Below, in pieces: positions 27,600-37,502 of a stretch of DNA of 64,000 bases; the stretch's first letter is position 1; every line of letters begins with the position of its first letter. Both the position numbers and the translations under genes were made by a program. Under the pieces are notes generated by a model. That model was given only the letters and a program-made list of their open reading frames with translations, did no database searches and was not told the DNA's origin. The DNA comes from Clostridium tagluense (GTDB taxonomy: Bacteria > Bacillota > Clostridia > Clostridiales > Clostridiaceae): positions 131,841 to 195,840 of the forward strand of contig NZ_BHYK01000002.1 of the NCBI RefSeq assembly GCF_003865095.1, in the 5' to 3' direction.

Positions 27600-28172
27600 A
27601 TGAATAAAAGAATAGTAATAGCCGATGATGAGCCTATTACAAGAATGGATTTAAAAGAAATATTAGAAGCTGAAGGATACGATGTTGTAGGAGAAGCTTC
27701 AGATGGATTTGATGCAGTAGAATTGTGTAGAAAACATTCACCTGACTTAGTGCTTATGGATATAAAGATGCCTCTTCTTGATGGACTAAATGCAGCTAAA
27801 ATAATTCAAAATGAAAATTTAGGTAGTGGAGTAGTATTAATCACTGCTTATAGTGGCAAAGAGTTCGTAGAAAAAGCTACTAAGGTAGGTGCTATAGGAT
27901 ATATAGTTAAGCCTATAGATGAAAAATCACTTATTCCAACTTTAGAGGTAGCTATATCCAAGAGTGCAGAAATAAAAAAGATAAAAATAGAAATTGAAAA
28001 AGTTTCGAGTAAGTTAGAGGAAAGAAAAATTGTTGAAAAAGCCAAAGGCTTGTTGATGCAAAGAGATAAAATCATTGAGCAAGATGCTTATGACAATATT
28101 AGAACACTTAGTATGAAGAAGAGATGTTCAATGGGAGATATAGCCCAGGCTATAATAATGAGTTATGAATAG
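27600..28172 (+). CDS. eutV: EutV, ANTAR response regulator
   Basis: A 190-residue RNA-binding antiterminator. The receiver domain has VIADDEPITRMD, phospho-acceptor Asp in LVLMDIKMP and YIVKPID; the C-terminal ANTAR domain has KAKGLLMQRDKIIEQDAYD and a final helical hairpin. Phosphorylated by EutW in response to ethanolamine, it binds the three dual-hairpin leaders found before eutG, eutS and eutA. GAGGTG lies before the ATG. It overlaps eutW by eight bases. Confidence 0.93.
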   Translation: MNKRIVIADDEPITRMDLKEILEAEGYDVVGEASDGFDAVELCRKHSPDLVLMDIKMPLLDGLNAAKIIQNENLGSGVVLITAYSGKEFVEKATKVGAIGYIVKPIDEKSLIPTLEVAISKSAEIKKIKIEIEKVSSKLEERKIVEKAKGLLMQRDKIIEQDAYDNIRTLSMKKRCSMGDIAQAIIMSYE

Positions 28173-29574
28173 TGGAAATATATATGAACTATGCAAAATG
28201 TACACTAATTTAAATGAGGATGATATTTTAAAAATAGAACAAATGTCATCTTGTATTAAATCTTTTGCGGATATTCTAAATGCAGATGTTTTTATAGATT
28301 GTCCAACTAGAGAAGCTGATGAAGCAATAGTTGTAGCCCAGGCAAAACCTATTAACAGACCTTCATTGTATCAAAACACTGTAGTAGGGGAACTAGCATT
28401 AAGAGATAATGAGCCTGCTGTGCTTAGAACCTTAGATCTTGGCATAGCAACAAAAGACTTGAAGGCTCTGACTCAAGAACATATAAATGTGAGGCAAACG
28501 GTGTCACCTATAGAGAATAATAGCAAAGTTATAGGGGTTCTAATAGTAGAAAAGGACATAACAGAAAAAATAAATAAAAATAAGCATATGGAAATGTTAG
28601 CAGAAGGCTATGAGCAGCTAGCAAATACCTTAGTATCGTCTACAGAAAATGAAAATAACATAGCAGATCACTTAGAAGAAGCTATTATTATCTTTGATGA
28701 AGAAGGTGTAGTTAGGTTTAAAAATCCTATTGCGGAGTTATTATACAAAAAGCTTGGCTATAAAGAAACCTTAATAGGTATGGATTATGACAATTTAGCT
28801 TTAGATGATACTAATTTTGAGCAAGTAATGCGTTCCACCAGTTCTAATGAATGTGAAGTGCATTTAGGAAAATTGTTTTTTAAAGTTAAGAGAATAATAT
28901 TAACTGATAAAAATTTAAAACTGGTTACTATGATTAGGGACATAACAATGATGAAGGAAAAAGACAAGGAATTAATTTTAAAATCTGTAGCTATTAAAGA
29001 AATTCACCATAGAGTGAAAAACAATCTACAGACTATAGCAAGTCTACTTAGACTTCAAGCAAGAAGAAGTGATAACCAGCAGACTAAAGATTCATTAAAT
29101 GAAAGTATGAATAGAATTTTAAGCATAGCAGCTACCCATGAATTATTATCTCAAGAGGGTTTGGATGAAGTAAATATACAAGAAGTTATTATTAATATCA
29201 AAAATAACGCTATTAGATATTTTAATGCAGCTAATAAAAATATTGAAGTAAATTTAATTGGAGATAATTTTAAAGTAAGTTCTGATAAAGCAACCTCAAT
29301 AGCCCTTGTAGTAAATGAATTACTTCAGAATTCATTGCAATATGCTTTTATAGATAAAGATTCTGGGAATATAGATCTTATAATTGAAAAAAGTAGAATA
29401 TATTCTACTATTACTGTAGTTGACAATGGCACAGGTTTTGATATAAATAATGTTAGAAAAAATAGCCTAGGACTTAGCGTAGTAAATAGTATAGTTGTGG
29501 ATAAGCTAAATGGGAATATTAATATAGCTTCAGATTCAGAAGGAACTAAAGTTTTATTTGATTTTAAGAATTAA
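28165..29574 (+). CDS. eutW: EutW, ethanolamine sensor kinase
   Basis: A soluble 469-residue histidine kinase. The N-terminal region (about 1-150) matches the EutW sensor domain with DVFIDCPT and VSPIENNSKVIGVLIVEKD; a PAS-like domain (about 170-270) follows; the kinase has a HisKA_2 H-box KEIHHRVKNNLQTIASLLR and ATPase motifs NELLQNSLQYAF and DNGTGFD. There is no membrane segment, fitting detection of cytoplasmic ethanolamine. Confidence 0.92.
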   Translation: MNSGNIYELCKMYTNLNEDDILKIEQMSSCIKSFADILNADVFIDCPTREADEAIVVAQAKPINRPSLYQNTVVGELALRDNEPAVLRTLDLGIATKDLKALTQEHINVRQTVSPIENNSKVIGVLIVEKDITEKINKNKHMEMLAEGYEQLANTLVSSTENENNIADHLEEAIIIFDEEGVVRFKNPIAELLYKKLGYKETLIGMDYDNLALDDTNFEQVMRSTSSNECEVHLGKLFFKVKRIILTDKNLKLVTMIRDITMMKEKDKELILKSVAIKEIHHRVKNNLQTIASLLRLQARRSDNQQTKDSLNESMNRILSIAATHELLSQEGLDEVNIQEVIINIKNNAIRYFNAANKNIEVNLIGDNFKVSSDKATSIALVVNELLQNSLQYAFIDKDSGNIDLIIEKSRIYSTITVVDNGTGFDINNVRKNSLGLSVVNSIVVDKLNGNINIASDSEGTKVLFDFKN

Positions 29575-29621
29575 GTGTTACATAAAAGATTAGATTTTTT
29601 ATAAATTAATATGGATAACCG

Positions 29622-29697
29622 AAACACAATGATGTGTTTTTGGGGTAAGCGATGAGGCTTAAAGTTATTTTTGATAAATAACTTTAAGCCTTTTTTG
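29622..29697 (+). promoter_or_regulatory. EutV-type antiterminator and terminator, eutA leader
   Basis: P1 AAACAC-AATGAT-GTGTTT (29622-29639) fits the A1/G4 loop rule. P2 TAAGC-GATGAG-GCTTA (29646-29661) has G instead of A at loop position 1. The terminator is a perfect 14-bp stem (29655-29668 with 29678-29691) plus T-run, overlapping P2. This leader separates eutVW from eutABC. Confidence 0.8.
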
Positions 29698-29752
29698 TTA
29701 CCAAAATTGTGTTTCTAAAAATCTATATAAACATTTGAAAAGAGGAATTAAT

Positions 29753-31186
29753 ATGAGAGAAGAAATTCTAAGTGTTGGTATAGATATTGGTACTTCCACA
29801 ACACAACTTGTATTTAGCAAGTTAACTATAGAAAATTTAGCCTCAAGTTTTGCCATACCTAGAATATCCATTGTGGATAAAGAAGTTATATATAGAAGTG
29901 AAATATACTTCACCCCACTTAAATCTCAAAAGGAGATAGATGGGGAAAAGGTTCGGGAAATAGTAGAAAGAGAATATAACAGTGCGGGAATAGCTACATC
30001 AGATGTTATAACTGGGGCTGTTATAATAACCGGGGAAACTGCTAGAAAGCAAAATGCAAATGAGGTGCTGCAAAATTTAAGTGGATTAGCAGGAGATTTT
30101 GTTGTTGCCACTGCTGGACCTGATTTAGAATCAATAATCTCTGCAAAGGGTGCAGGAGCAGATAAAATTTCAGAGGATTACGACTCTACTGTAGTTAACT
30201 TGGATGTTGGTGGAGGAACTACTAATATAGCAGTTTTTAAAGAGGGAAAGCTTTTAGATACAGGATGTTTAGATATAGGTGGAAGACTTATTAAAATTGA
30301 TAAGGAGTCAGGTGTCATTATATATATTGCTGAGAAGATAAAGGAACTGGCAGAGTTAAAGCATATCCATATAGAAGAAGGTGTAAAGCCTTCACTTGAA
30401 GCTTTGAATATCATAGTGGATGAAATGGTTAAACTTTTAGAGGAAAGTGTGAATATAAGATCCAAAAGCAATTTCTATGAAAGGATACTTACCAATAAGG
30501 GAATTAAGAAGGATATAGAAGTAGAGTATATTACTTTCTCTGGAGGAGTTGCTGATTATGTTTACAAAATGGACACTGAGGATATGTTTAAGTATGGAGA
30601 TATAGGTGTATTACTTGGAGTGGCTATTAGTAAGTCAAACTTATGTACTAAACTTGTGGTTAAAAGATCTATAGAAACCATAAGGGCTACAGTGGTAGGA
30701 GCTGGTTCACACACCACAAATATTAGCGGAAGTACAATAACATATACAGAGGATAAGTTTCCGATTAAAAACCTTCCAATACTAAAGCTTTCAGAGGAAG
30801 AAGAAAATTCCGGTTATGAAAACATGGTAAAAGTTATAAAGGAAAAACTTAAGTGGTTTACACTTGAAAATGAGCTTCAACCTGTTGCTATAGCTATAAA
30901 AGGGAAATTAAATCCTAGCTTTGTAGAAATACAAAAATTAGGTGAAACTTTAATGGCAGGTATGGAAGATATTTTAAAATCGGATTTTCCAACTATTTTA
31001 GTAATAGAAAATGATATAGCCAAGGTTTTGGGACAAACTTTATATAGGCAGCTTGACTTTAAAAAACAAGTTATCTGTATTGACACTATAAAGGTTGAAA
31101 ATGGTGACTACATAGACATAGGTAAACCTCTAGCAAATGGTAGAGTTTTACCAGTAATAATCAAAACGCTGATATTTAGTTCATAA
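29753..31186 (+). CDS. eutA: EutA, ethanolamine ammonia-lyase reactivase
   Basis: A 477-residue Hsp70/actin-fold ATPase that exchanges damaged cobalamin from EutBC. It contains [34 protein letters not shown] and [16 protein letters not shown] favours ATG 29753 over the in-frame ATG at 29735. It directly precedes eutB, as in other Firmicutes eut loci. Confidence 0.92.
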   Translation: MREEILSVGIDIGTSTTQLVFSKLTIENLASSFAIPRISIVDKEVIYRSEIYFTPLKSQKEIDGEKVREIVEREYNSAGIATSDVITGAVIITGETARKQNANEVLQNLSGLAGDFVVATAGPDLESIISAKGAGADKISEDYDSTVVNLDVGGGTTNIAVFKEGKLLDTGCLDIGGRLIKIDKESGVIIYIAEKIKELAELKHIHIEEGVKPSLEALNIIVDEMVKLLEESVNIRSKSNFYERILTNKGIKKDIEVEYITFSGGVADYVYKMDTEDMFKYGDIGVLLGVAISKSNLCTKLVVKRSIETIRATVVGAGSHTTNISGSTITYTEDKFPIKNLPILKLSEEEENSGYENMVKVIKEKLKWFTLENELQPVAIAIKGKLNPSFVEIQKLGETLMAGMEDILKSDFPTILVIENDIAKVLGQTLYRQLDFKKQVICIDTIKVENGDYIDIGKPLANGRVLPVIIKTLIFSS

Positions 31187-31208
31187 AAAATAAGAGGGGT
31201 GAATTATC

Positions 31209-32573
31209 TTGAAATTAAAAACAAAGTTATTTGGAAAAGTGTATGATTTTAAATCAATAATGGAAGTTATGGCAAAGGCAAATGAAGAAAAATCAGGAGA
31301 TAAGCTTGCTGGGATTGCAGCAGAATCTTCAGAGGAGCGAGTAGCGGCTAAGGTAGTTTTAAGTCATTTAACTTTAGAAGATTTAAGAAATTGCCCGGCA
31401 GTACCTTACGAAATAGATGAGGTAACTAGAATAATTCAAGATGATGTTAATGAAAAGATATACGCTGAAATTAAAAACTTAACAGTATCTGATTTTAGAG
31501 AGTGGATTCTAGATGAAAATACCACAGGAGAAAATATTAAGAGGGCTAGTCGCGGTATTACTAGTGAGATGGTAGCTGCCGTAACTAAGTTAATGTCAAA
31601 TTTAGATTTGATTTATGCAGCAAAAAAGATAAGGATTACTGCACATTGTAATACAACAATAGGACTTGAGGGAACCTTGTCTGCAAGACTTCAGCCTAAC
31701 CATACCACAGATAATCCACAGGGGATTTTAGCATCTCTTATGGAAGGATTAACTTATGGTGTTGGGGATGCGGTTATAGGATTAAATCCAGTAGATGATT
31801 CCGTTGAAAGTGTAATGAGAATTCTTAAAACCTTTGAGGACTTTAAGAATGAATGGGAAATTCCAACTCAAAACTGTGTACTGGCTCATGTAACAACACA
31901 AATGGAAGCTATAAGACGTGGAGCTCCTGCAGATTTAATTTTCCAAAGTATAGCAGGTTCTCAAAAAGGAAATGAAGCTTTTGGAATAACAGCAGATATG
32001 TTGGAAGAGGCAAGACAATTAGCACTTAAAGAAGGAACAGGTTCTGGTCCTAATGTAATGTATTTTGAGACAGGACAAGGATCTGAATTATCTTCAGATA
32101 GTCATTATGGTGTTGACCAATTAACTATGGAAGCAAGATGTTATGGATTTGCTAAAAGATATAGCCCATTCTTAGTAAATACTGTTGTTGGATTTATCGG
32201 ACCTGAGTATTTATATGATAGCAAAGAAGTTATAAGAGCAGGTCTTGAAGATCACTTCATGGGTAAATTAACTGGAATACCAATGGGTGTTGATGCTTGT
32301 TATACAAATCATATGAAAGCAGATCAAAATGATATAGAAAATTTATCTGTACTTCTTACAGCAGCAGGATGTAACTACTTTATGGGATTACCTCATGGGG
32401 ATGATATAATGCTTAACTATCAATCTACTGGATATCATGAAACAGCAACACTAAGAGATCTATTAAATTTAAGACCAATAAAAGAGTTTGATGATTGGAT
32501 GGAAAAAATGGGATTCACAAAAGATGGAAAATTAACTGAAAAAGCAGGAGACGCATCTGTATTTCTTAAATAA
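31209..32573 (+). CDS. eutB: Ethanolamine ammonia-lyase large subunit
   Basis: The catalytic subunit, 454 residues, which with EutC and adenosylcobalamin converts ethanolamine to acetaldehyde and ammonia inside the compartment. It shows the TIM-barrel signatures ARLQPNHTTDNPQGILASL, FETGQGSELSSD and MGVDACYTNHMKADQNDIE. The start is TTG 31209, eight bases after AGGGGTG. It lies between eutA and eutC. Confidence 0.95.
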   Translation: MKLKTKLFGKVYDFKSIMEVMAKANEEKSGDKLAGIAAESSEERVAAKVVLSHLTLEDLRNCPAVPYEIDEVTRIIQDDVNEKIYAEIKNLTVSDFREWILDENTTGENIKRASRGITSEMVAAVTKLMSNLDLIYAAKKIRITAHCNTTIGLEGTLSARLQPNHTTDNPQGILASLMEGLTYGVGDAVIGLNPVDDSVESVMRILKTFEDFKNEWEIPTQNCVLAHVTTQMEAIRRGAPADLIFQSIAGSQKGNEAFGITADMLEEARQLALKEGTGSGPNVMYFETGQGSELSSDSHYGVDQLTMEARCYGFAKRYSPFLVNTVVGFIGPEYLYDSKEVIRAGLEDHFMGKLTGIPMGVDACYTNHMKADQNDIENLSVLLTAAGCNYFMGLPHGDDIMLNYQSTGYHETATLRDLLNLRPIKEFDDWMEKMGFTKDGKLTEKAGDASVFLK

Positions 32574-32591
32574 TGAGAGGAGGAATAAATA

Positions 32592-33470
32592 ATGGTATCA
32601 GAAAACGAATTAAAAAAATTGGTTGAGCAGGTGTTATTAGATATGACATCTAAATCTAAGCCAGTGGTAGCGAAGGCTGAAAATGTTATTAATGCTGAGG
32701 TTGAAGATGGATTTATTGAGGATATTACAACTGTTGACATAAAAAAACAACTTTTAGTTCCAAATCCAGCAGATGCTAAAGGATATTTAAAAATGAAACA
32801 ATCTACTCCAGCAAGATTAGGGATTTGGAGAGCGGGTCCTAGGTATAAAACAGAAACAGCTTTAAGAGTTAGAGCAGACCATGCGGCAGCTCAAGATTCA
32901 GTTTTTTCATATGTTTCAGAGGAATTCTTAAAGGAAATGAATTTATTTTCGATTAAAACAGAGTGCAAAGATAAGAATGAATATATAACAAGACCAGATT
33001 TAGGGAAAAAAATAACTTCCGAGGGTATAAAAGCTATAAAAGGTAACTGCAAAATGAGACCGCAGGTACAAATATATGTATCAGATGGATTAAGCTCAGC
33101 AGCTATAGAAGCTAATGTTCGTGACGTACTTCCAGCTATTGTGCAAGGTCTTGAGGGTTACAGAATTTCTGTAGGAACCCCCTTCTTTCTTAAAAATGGA
33201 AGAGTAGGGGCTATGGATGTAGTATCTGAAACTACAGAAGCTGAAGTTACTTGTGTACTTATAGGAGAAAGACCAGGTCTAGTTACAGCAGAAAGTATGA
33301 GTGCTTATATAGCATACAAAGCTACTGTAAATATGCCAGAAGCTAGAAGAACCGTTGTATCTAATATCCATAAAGGCGGTACGCCTCCAGTAGAAGCAGG
33401 TGCTCACCTAGCCGATATAATAAAATTAATGCTTGAAAAGAAAGCAAGTGGAGTAGATTTAAAATTATAG
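32592..33470 (+). CDS. eutC: Ethanolamine ammonia-lyase small subunit
   Basis: The cobalamin-binding partner of EutB, 292 residues. [20 protein letters not shown] and [14 protein letters not shown] are family signatures, with [13 protein letters not shown] ([16 protein letters not shown]) and [20 protein letters not shown] further on. The first 20 residues form a likely amphipathic helix, consistent with an encapsulation peptide. AGGAGG precedes the ATG. Confidence 0.95.
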   Translation: MVSENELKKLVEQVLLDMTSKSKPVVAKAENVINAEVEDGFIEDITTVDIKKQLLVPNPADAKGYLKMKQSTPARLGIWRAGPRYKTETALRVRADHAAAQDSVFSYVSEEFLKEMNLFSIKTECKDKNEYITRPDLGKKITSEGIKAIKGNCKMRPQVQIYVSDGLSSAAIEANVRDVLPAIVQGLEGYRISVGTPFFLKNGRVGAMDVVSETTEAEVTCVLIGERPGLVTAESMSAYIAYKATVNMPEARRTVVSNIHKGGTPPVEAGAHLADIIKLMLEKKASGVDLKL

Positions 33471-33500
33471 TAAAGAAATTATAAGTAGGAGGGCAAATAT

Positions 33501-34154
33501 ATGAAAAATGAAGCTATTCGTGCAACGGTATTAGGTGTAAAAATAATATCAAATGTTAGCCAAGATTTGGTAGAGGCTTTTAATTTATCTCCACATCATA
33601 AGAGTTTAGGAATTATAACAGCAGATATAGATGATGTTACGTATACTGCTTTAGATGAAGCCACTAAATCAGCAGAGGTAGAAATAGTGTATGCTAAATC
33701 AATGTATGCAGGTTCTGCAAATGCAAGTACAAAACTTGCAGGTGAAGTTATAGGAATAATGGCTGGTCCAAGTCCAGCAGAGGTTAGCAGTGGACTTAAT
33801 TGTGCTATAGATTTCATTGGAAATGGAGCGAATTTTGTAAGTGCTAATGATGATAATTCAGTGCCATATTTTGCTCACTGCGTATCAAGGACAGGAAGTT
33901 TTTTATCCAAATCAGCAAATATTAAAGAAGGAGAGCCTTTAGCTTACTTAATAGCACCTCCACTTGAAGCTATGTATGCATTAGATGCAGCTCTGAAAGC
34001 AGCAGATGTTAAGCTCGTGACTTTCTACGGACCACCATCAGAAACTAACTTTGGTGGAGCATTGCTTACAGGAAGCCAATCAGCTTGTAAAGCTGCTTGT
34101 GATGCATTTGCAGCAGCAGTTCAATTTGTAGCTGAAAATCCTACAAGCTTTTAA
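33501..34154 (+). CDS. eutL: EutL, trimeric tandem-BMC shell protein
   Basis: A 217-residue BMC-T shell protein with two permuted BMC domains whose trimer has a gated pore able to pass large cofactors. ATVLGVKIISNVS opens the protein and DFIGNGANFVSANDDNSVPYFAHCVSRTGS is represented here by its core FAHCVSRTGS; the C-terminal domain has VTFYGPPSETNFGGALLTG. Length and order match EutL. Confidence 0.93.
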   Translation: MKNEAIRATVLGVKIISNVSQDLVEAFNLSPHHKSLGIITADIDDVTYTALDEATKSAEVEIVYAKSMYAGSANASTKLAGEVIGIMAGPSPAEVSSGLNCAIDFIGNGANFVSANDDNSVPYFAHCVSRTGSFLSKSANIKEGEPLAYLIAPPLEAMYALDAALKAADVKLVTFYGPPSETNFGGALLTGSQSACKAACDAFAAAVQFVAENPTSF

Positions 34155-34168
34155 AGTAGGAAAGTTAT

Positions 34169-34774
34169 ATGAATAGGAGAGCCTTAGGTTTAATTGAGGT
34201 AAAAGGCTACCTTGGTGCCATAGAAGCTGCAGATATAGCACTTAAGGCGGCTAATGTAAGTCTCATAGGTTGTGAAATAGTTAAAGGTGGTTTGGTTACT
34301 GTAAAGCTAGAAGGTGATGTTTCTTCAGTAAAAGCAGCTGTAGAGGCTGTTGAAATTGGTATGATAAAGTTAGATTTTTTAGTAGGAGTTCATGTAATTG
34401 CAAGACCAGATACATCAGTTTGGGATATGATTGAGAAAAATGTAAATACTGATGATAAAATTTATGAACACAAAAAAAATAATGAAGATTTACTACTTAT
34501 TGAAAGTGAAAGCATTGAGGATGAATTTAAAAAAAACGAGAATGTAAATCAAGAAGAAAAAATACAAAGGATTAAAGAGATAGAGTTTAAAGATAATTCA
34601 CTAGAAAACAGTACAAGCCTAAGAGAAGAGTTAGAGAATAAAAAAGTAAATGATCTCAGAACATTAGCAAGAAGTCTTAGCTTAGATAATATGACTAAGA
34701 AACAGATAAAATTTGCTAAAAAAGATAGGCTTGTGGAAGAGATTATATTGTTCTATCAAAGGAGGACGAAGTAG
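34169..34774 (+). CDS. BMC-H shell protein with C-terminal SAP/Rho-N-like tail (EutK-like)
   Basis: A 201-residue protein. Residues 1-90 are a BMC hexamer domain (RALGLIEVKGYLGAIEAADI, VSLIGCEIVKGGLVTVKLEG, GVHVIARP). A charged linker of about 60 residues follows, and the last 45 residues (VNDLRTLARSLSLDNM, KFAKKDRLVEEI) resemble the SAP/Rho N-terminal nucleic-acid-binding helix module. Enteric EutK also has a BMC domain plus a helix-turn-helix tail, so this is a functional analogue. Its stop overlaps the eutE start by one base. A similar fusion is present at 60430. Confidence 0.8.
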   Translation: MNRRALGLIEVKGYLGAIEAADIALKAANVSLIGCEIVKGGLVTVKLEGDVSSVKAAVEAVEIGMIKLDFLVGVHVIARPDTSVWDMIEKNVNTDDKIYEHKKNNEDLLLIESESIEDEFKKNENVNQEEKIQRIKEIEFKDNSLENSTSLREELENKKVNDLRTLARSLSLDNMTKKQIKFAKKDRLVEEIILFYQRRTK

Positions 34775-36240
34775 TGGATAAGGATTTAGTGTCAATTCAA
34801 GAAGTTAGAAATCTTATAGCTAACGCAAAGCTAGCACAAAAGAAATTAGGTCAAATGAGTCAAAATGAAATAGACAAAATAGTTAAAGCTATTTGTGATT
34901 CAGCTTACAATAATGCTGAGAAATTAGCTAAAATGGCAGAAGAAGAAACTGGATTTGGAAAATGGCAAGATAAGATTGTGAAAAACACCTTTGCTAGCAA
35001 ATCAGTTTATGAATATATAAAAGATTTAAAAACTGTAGGAATAATAAATGAAGATAAAGATAAGAAATTAATTGAGGTAGCAGTCCCGGTAGGAGTTATT
35101 GCAGGACTTATTCCGTCAACTAATCCTACATCTACAGCTATATATAAAGCAATGATAGCTATAAAAGCAGGAAATTCAATAGTTTTCTCACCACATCCAA
35201 TGGCTACAAAATGTATATTGGAAACTGTGCGAATAATATCGCAGGCAGCTGTGGCCGCAGGAGCACCAGAAGGTGCTATTGCATGTATGTCAATACCTAC
35301 AATGCAAGGTACAGATCAATTAATGAAGCATAATGATATTTCATTAATACTCGCAACCGGTGGCACTCCTATGGTTAAAGCAGCTTATAGTTCAGGTAAC
35401 CCAGCTATAGGTGTAGGCCCAGGAAATGGACCAGCTTTCATAGAAAAATCTGCAGATATTGCACTAGCAGTAAAGAGAATATTGGACAGTAAGACTTTTG
35501 ATAACGGAACTATATGTGCCTCAGAGCAATCTATTGTAGTTGAATCTTGCACTAAAGATAAAGTAATTTCTGAATTAAAAGCGCAGGGAGCTTATTTCTT
35601 AAATAAAGAAGAGGCTGATAGACTAGCAGGATTTATACTTAGAAGTAATGGGTCAATGAATCCTCAAATAGTAGGAAAAAGTGTAGAAGCTATAGCTAAA
35701 ATGGCCAACTTAAATGTTTCAACTGGAGCTAGAGTACTTATAGCCCAGGAAACAAATGTAGGGCATGATTATCCATATTCAAGAGAAAAATTAGCTCCAA
35801 TTTTAGGGTTCTATTGTGAAGAAACTTGGGAAAAGGCTTGCGAAAAATGTATTGAAATATTAAACAATGAGGGAGCAGGACATACTCTCATAATTCATTC
35901 AAATAATGAAGCTATAATTAGAGAGTTTGCGCTTAAAAAGCCTGTATCAAGACTATTGGTTAATACACCAGGGTCCCTTGGTGGAATCGGAGCTACTACA
36001 AGTCTCGTACCAGCGTTAACATTAGGCTGTGGAGCAGTTGGGGGAAGTGCAACTTCTGATAATATCGGGCCTATGAATTTGATTAATATAAGAAGAATGG
36101 CTTATGGAACAGGAGAAATAGAGGATATAGTAGATAGAAATAATACTGCGAGCTCCAGTATCAAAAGTGAAAGTTTAAATGAAGACTCTATAAATCTAAT
36201 AGTAGAAAAAATCATGGAAAAATTAAGAAGCCAATTATAA
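34774..36240 (+). CDS. eutE: CoA-acylating acetaldehyde dehydrogenase
   Basis: Oxidises acetaldehyde to acetyl-CoA with NAD+ and CoA in the ethanolamine compartment. The 488-residue protein keeps the catalytic cysteine in SKTFDNGTICASEQSIVVE, the cofactor segment GLIPSTNPTSTAIYKAMIA and ILATGGTPMVKAAYSS. The C-terminal end INLIVEKIMEKLRSQL looks like an amphipathic encapsulation helix. Start is GTG 34774 behind AAAGGAGG. Confidence 0.94.
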   Translation: MDKDLVSIQEVRNLIANAKLAQKKLGQMSQNEIDKIVKAICDSAYNNAEKLAKMAEEETGFGKWQDKIVKNTFASKSVYEYIKDLKTVGIINEDKDKKLIEVAVPVGVIAGLIPSTNPTSTAIYKAMIAIKAGNSIVFSPHPMATKCILETVRIISQAAVAAGAPEGAIACMSIPTMQGTDQLMKHNDISLILATGGTPMVKAAYSSGNPAIGVGPGNGPAFIEKSADIALAVKRILDSKTFDNGTICASEQSIVVESCTKDKVISELKAQGAYFLNKEEADRLAGFILRSNGSMNPQIVGKSVEAIAKMANLNVSTGARVLIAQETNVGHDYPYSREKLAPILGFYCEETWEKACEKCIEILNNEGAGHTLIIHSNNEAIIREFALKKPVSRLLVNTPGSLGGIGATTSLVPALTLGCGAVGGSATSDNIGPMNLINIRRMAYGTGEIEDIVDRNNTASSSIKSESLNEDSINLIVEKIMEKLRSQL

Positions 36241-36285
36241 AAATAATTGATATAAATAAAAAATAAATTTTAGGAGGAATATAAA

Positions 36286-36582
36286 ATGGCAAGTACAAAT
36301 GCATTAGGAATGATTGAAACAAGAGGATTAATAGGTGCAATAGAGGCGGCAGATGCTATGGTTAAAGCTGCAAATGTTACATTAGTAGGGAAAGAACATA
36401 TTGGTGCAGGACTAGTAACTGTAATGGTTAGAGGAGACGTTGGAGCTGTTAAAGCGGCAACTGATGCAGGAGCTGCAGCCGCAGAGAGGGTAGGAGAATT
36501 AATTTCTGTTCATGTAATTCCAAGACCACATGCTGAAGTAGATGCAATACTTCCAAAAGTAAAAGCAGAAGTAGAAGCCTAA
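36286..36582 (+). CDS. eutM: EutM, BMC-H shell protein
   Basis: The main hexameric shell tile, 98 residues: [40 protein letters not shown] and [22 protein letters not shown] stands before the ATG. It is close in sequence to the BMC-H genes at 63370 and 63759. Confidence 0.96.
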   Translation: MASTNALGMIETRGLIGAIEAADAMVKAANVTLVGKEHIGAGLVTVMVRGDVGAVKAATDAGAAAAERVGELISVHVIPRPHAEVDAILPKVKAEVEA

Positions 36583-36681
36583 TATTTTGAAATATACTAT
36601 CCCTACAGCTCAAAGAGCTATGGTGGGTAGTATGTTTATATACAACATTCTTAGCGACATTGTAGGAGGGAAGTCTCCGCC

Positions 36682-36718
36682 AAGTCGTTAATATTGCAGC
36701 ACCGCAGGTGATGATTAA
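36682..36718 (+). repeat. Unclassified hairpin element, copy B, upstream of eutT
   Basis: AAGTCGTTAATATTGCAGCA continues as CCGCAGGTGATGATTAA; it aligns with 23823-23860 at 31 of 38 positions. A CACC-GCA-GGTG hairpin lies inside. It ends exactly at the eutT ribosome-binding site, so it could affect translation. The rest of 36583-36681 contains the inverted repeat AGCTCAAAGAGCT but no recognised riboswitch. Confidence 0.5.
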
Positions 36719-36733
36719 GGGGATGTGAGTTAT

Positions 36734-37489
36734 ATGAGTTTGATAACCGAAAGTGAACTAAGAAAACAACTTAAAAATACGGATATTAAAGAATTTGAAG
36801 TAGCAAAGGGGGTTATTATTACACCATCTGCAAAACAATATCTGCAAGATAAAAATATTAAATTGGTAATTGTGGATACCTTAGGTGCCAGTAAACAAGA
36901 TGATTCTAAAAGTGAAAAAGAAGACGAAGGAAAGACTTTTCGGAAATATATTTGCATTCAGGGTGGTTATTTAGAGGAAAAACCAGAGCATATGACACAG
37001 TTATATGGAAACAAATTAGTACCTAAAGATCATAGGAGGATAGAGTTTAGAGGGAGACTCGATAGTCTTGAATCTAATATTTTAGAAACTCAAGTTCTAG
37101 CTTCAAAGCTTCAAAATGAAGGGGTAGTAAAAGATTTAGAACAAATTCTAAATTTTGTACGGAATATATTAAGGGCAGAAGTATTAGAAGAAAAGCTTCC
37201 TGAATTCTCGCTACTGGGAATGAGTGAGAATGACCTTCGCGAAATATCACATAATCCTAAAAAGTACTTTAATATGGATCATTTTATGCCTAGTTATAAA
37301 ATGGGTGAAATAGTTATTGCACTTAACTCCATAAGAAGTAATACAAGGGAAGTTGAAGTATATGGATTTAAGGCGTTTAAAGATATTGATGGGGAGATAA
37401 CAAGAAATGATATTATGAAATATTTAAATAGATTAAGTAGCTGTTTATATATAATGATGTTTAAGTTTTTATCAGGAAAATATAAATAG
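36734..37489 (+). CDS. eutT: EutT, corrinoid adenosyltransferase
   Basis: Makes adenosylcobalamin from cobalamin and ATP for EutBC. The 251-residue protein starts with a small module (LITESELRKQL, GVIITPSAKQYLQDKNI) common to several eut proteins. The adenosyltransferase domain follows, with the YGNKLVPKDHRRIEFRGRLD substrate loop, LESNILETQVLA and a helical bundle. AAGGGGAT at 36717-36724 selects ATG 36734 over GTG 36725. Confidence 0.88.
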   Translation: MSLITESELRKQLKNTDIKEFEVAKGVIITPSAKQYLQDKNIKLVIVDTLGASKQDDSKSEKEDEGKTFRKYICIQGGYLEEKPEHMTQLYGNKLVPKDHRRIEFRGRLDSLESNILETQVLASKLQNEGVVKDLEQILNFVRNILRAEVLEEKLPEFSLLGMSENDLREISHNPKKYFNMDHFMPSYKMGEIVIALNSIRSNTREVEVYGFKAFKDIDGEITRNDIMKYLNRLSSCLYIMMFKFLSGKYK

Positions 37490-37502
37490 AGGAGATGCTT
37501 TT

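Noticed and set aside
36583..36733. Adenosylcobalamin riboswitch before eutT
   Set aside because: The position would make sense, but the conserved B12-box segments cannot be found; only the unclassified hairpin element is present.
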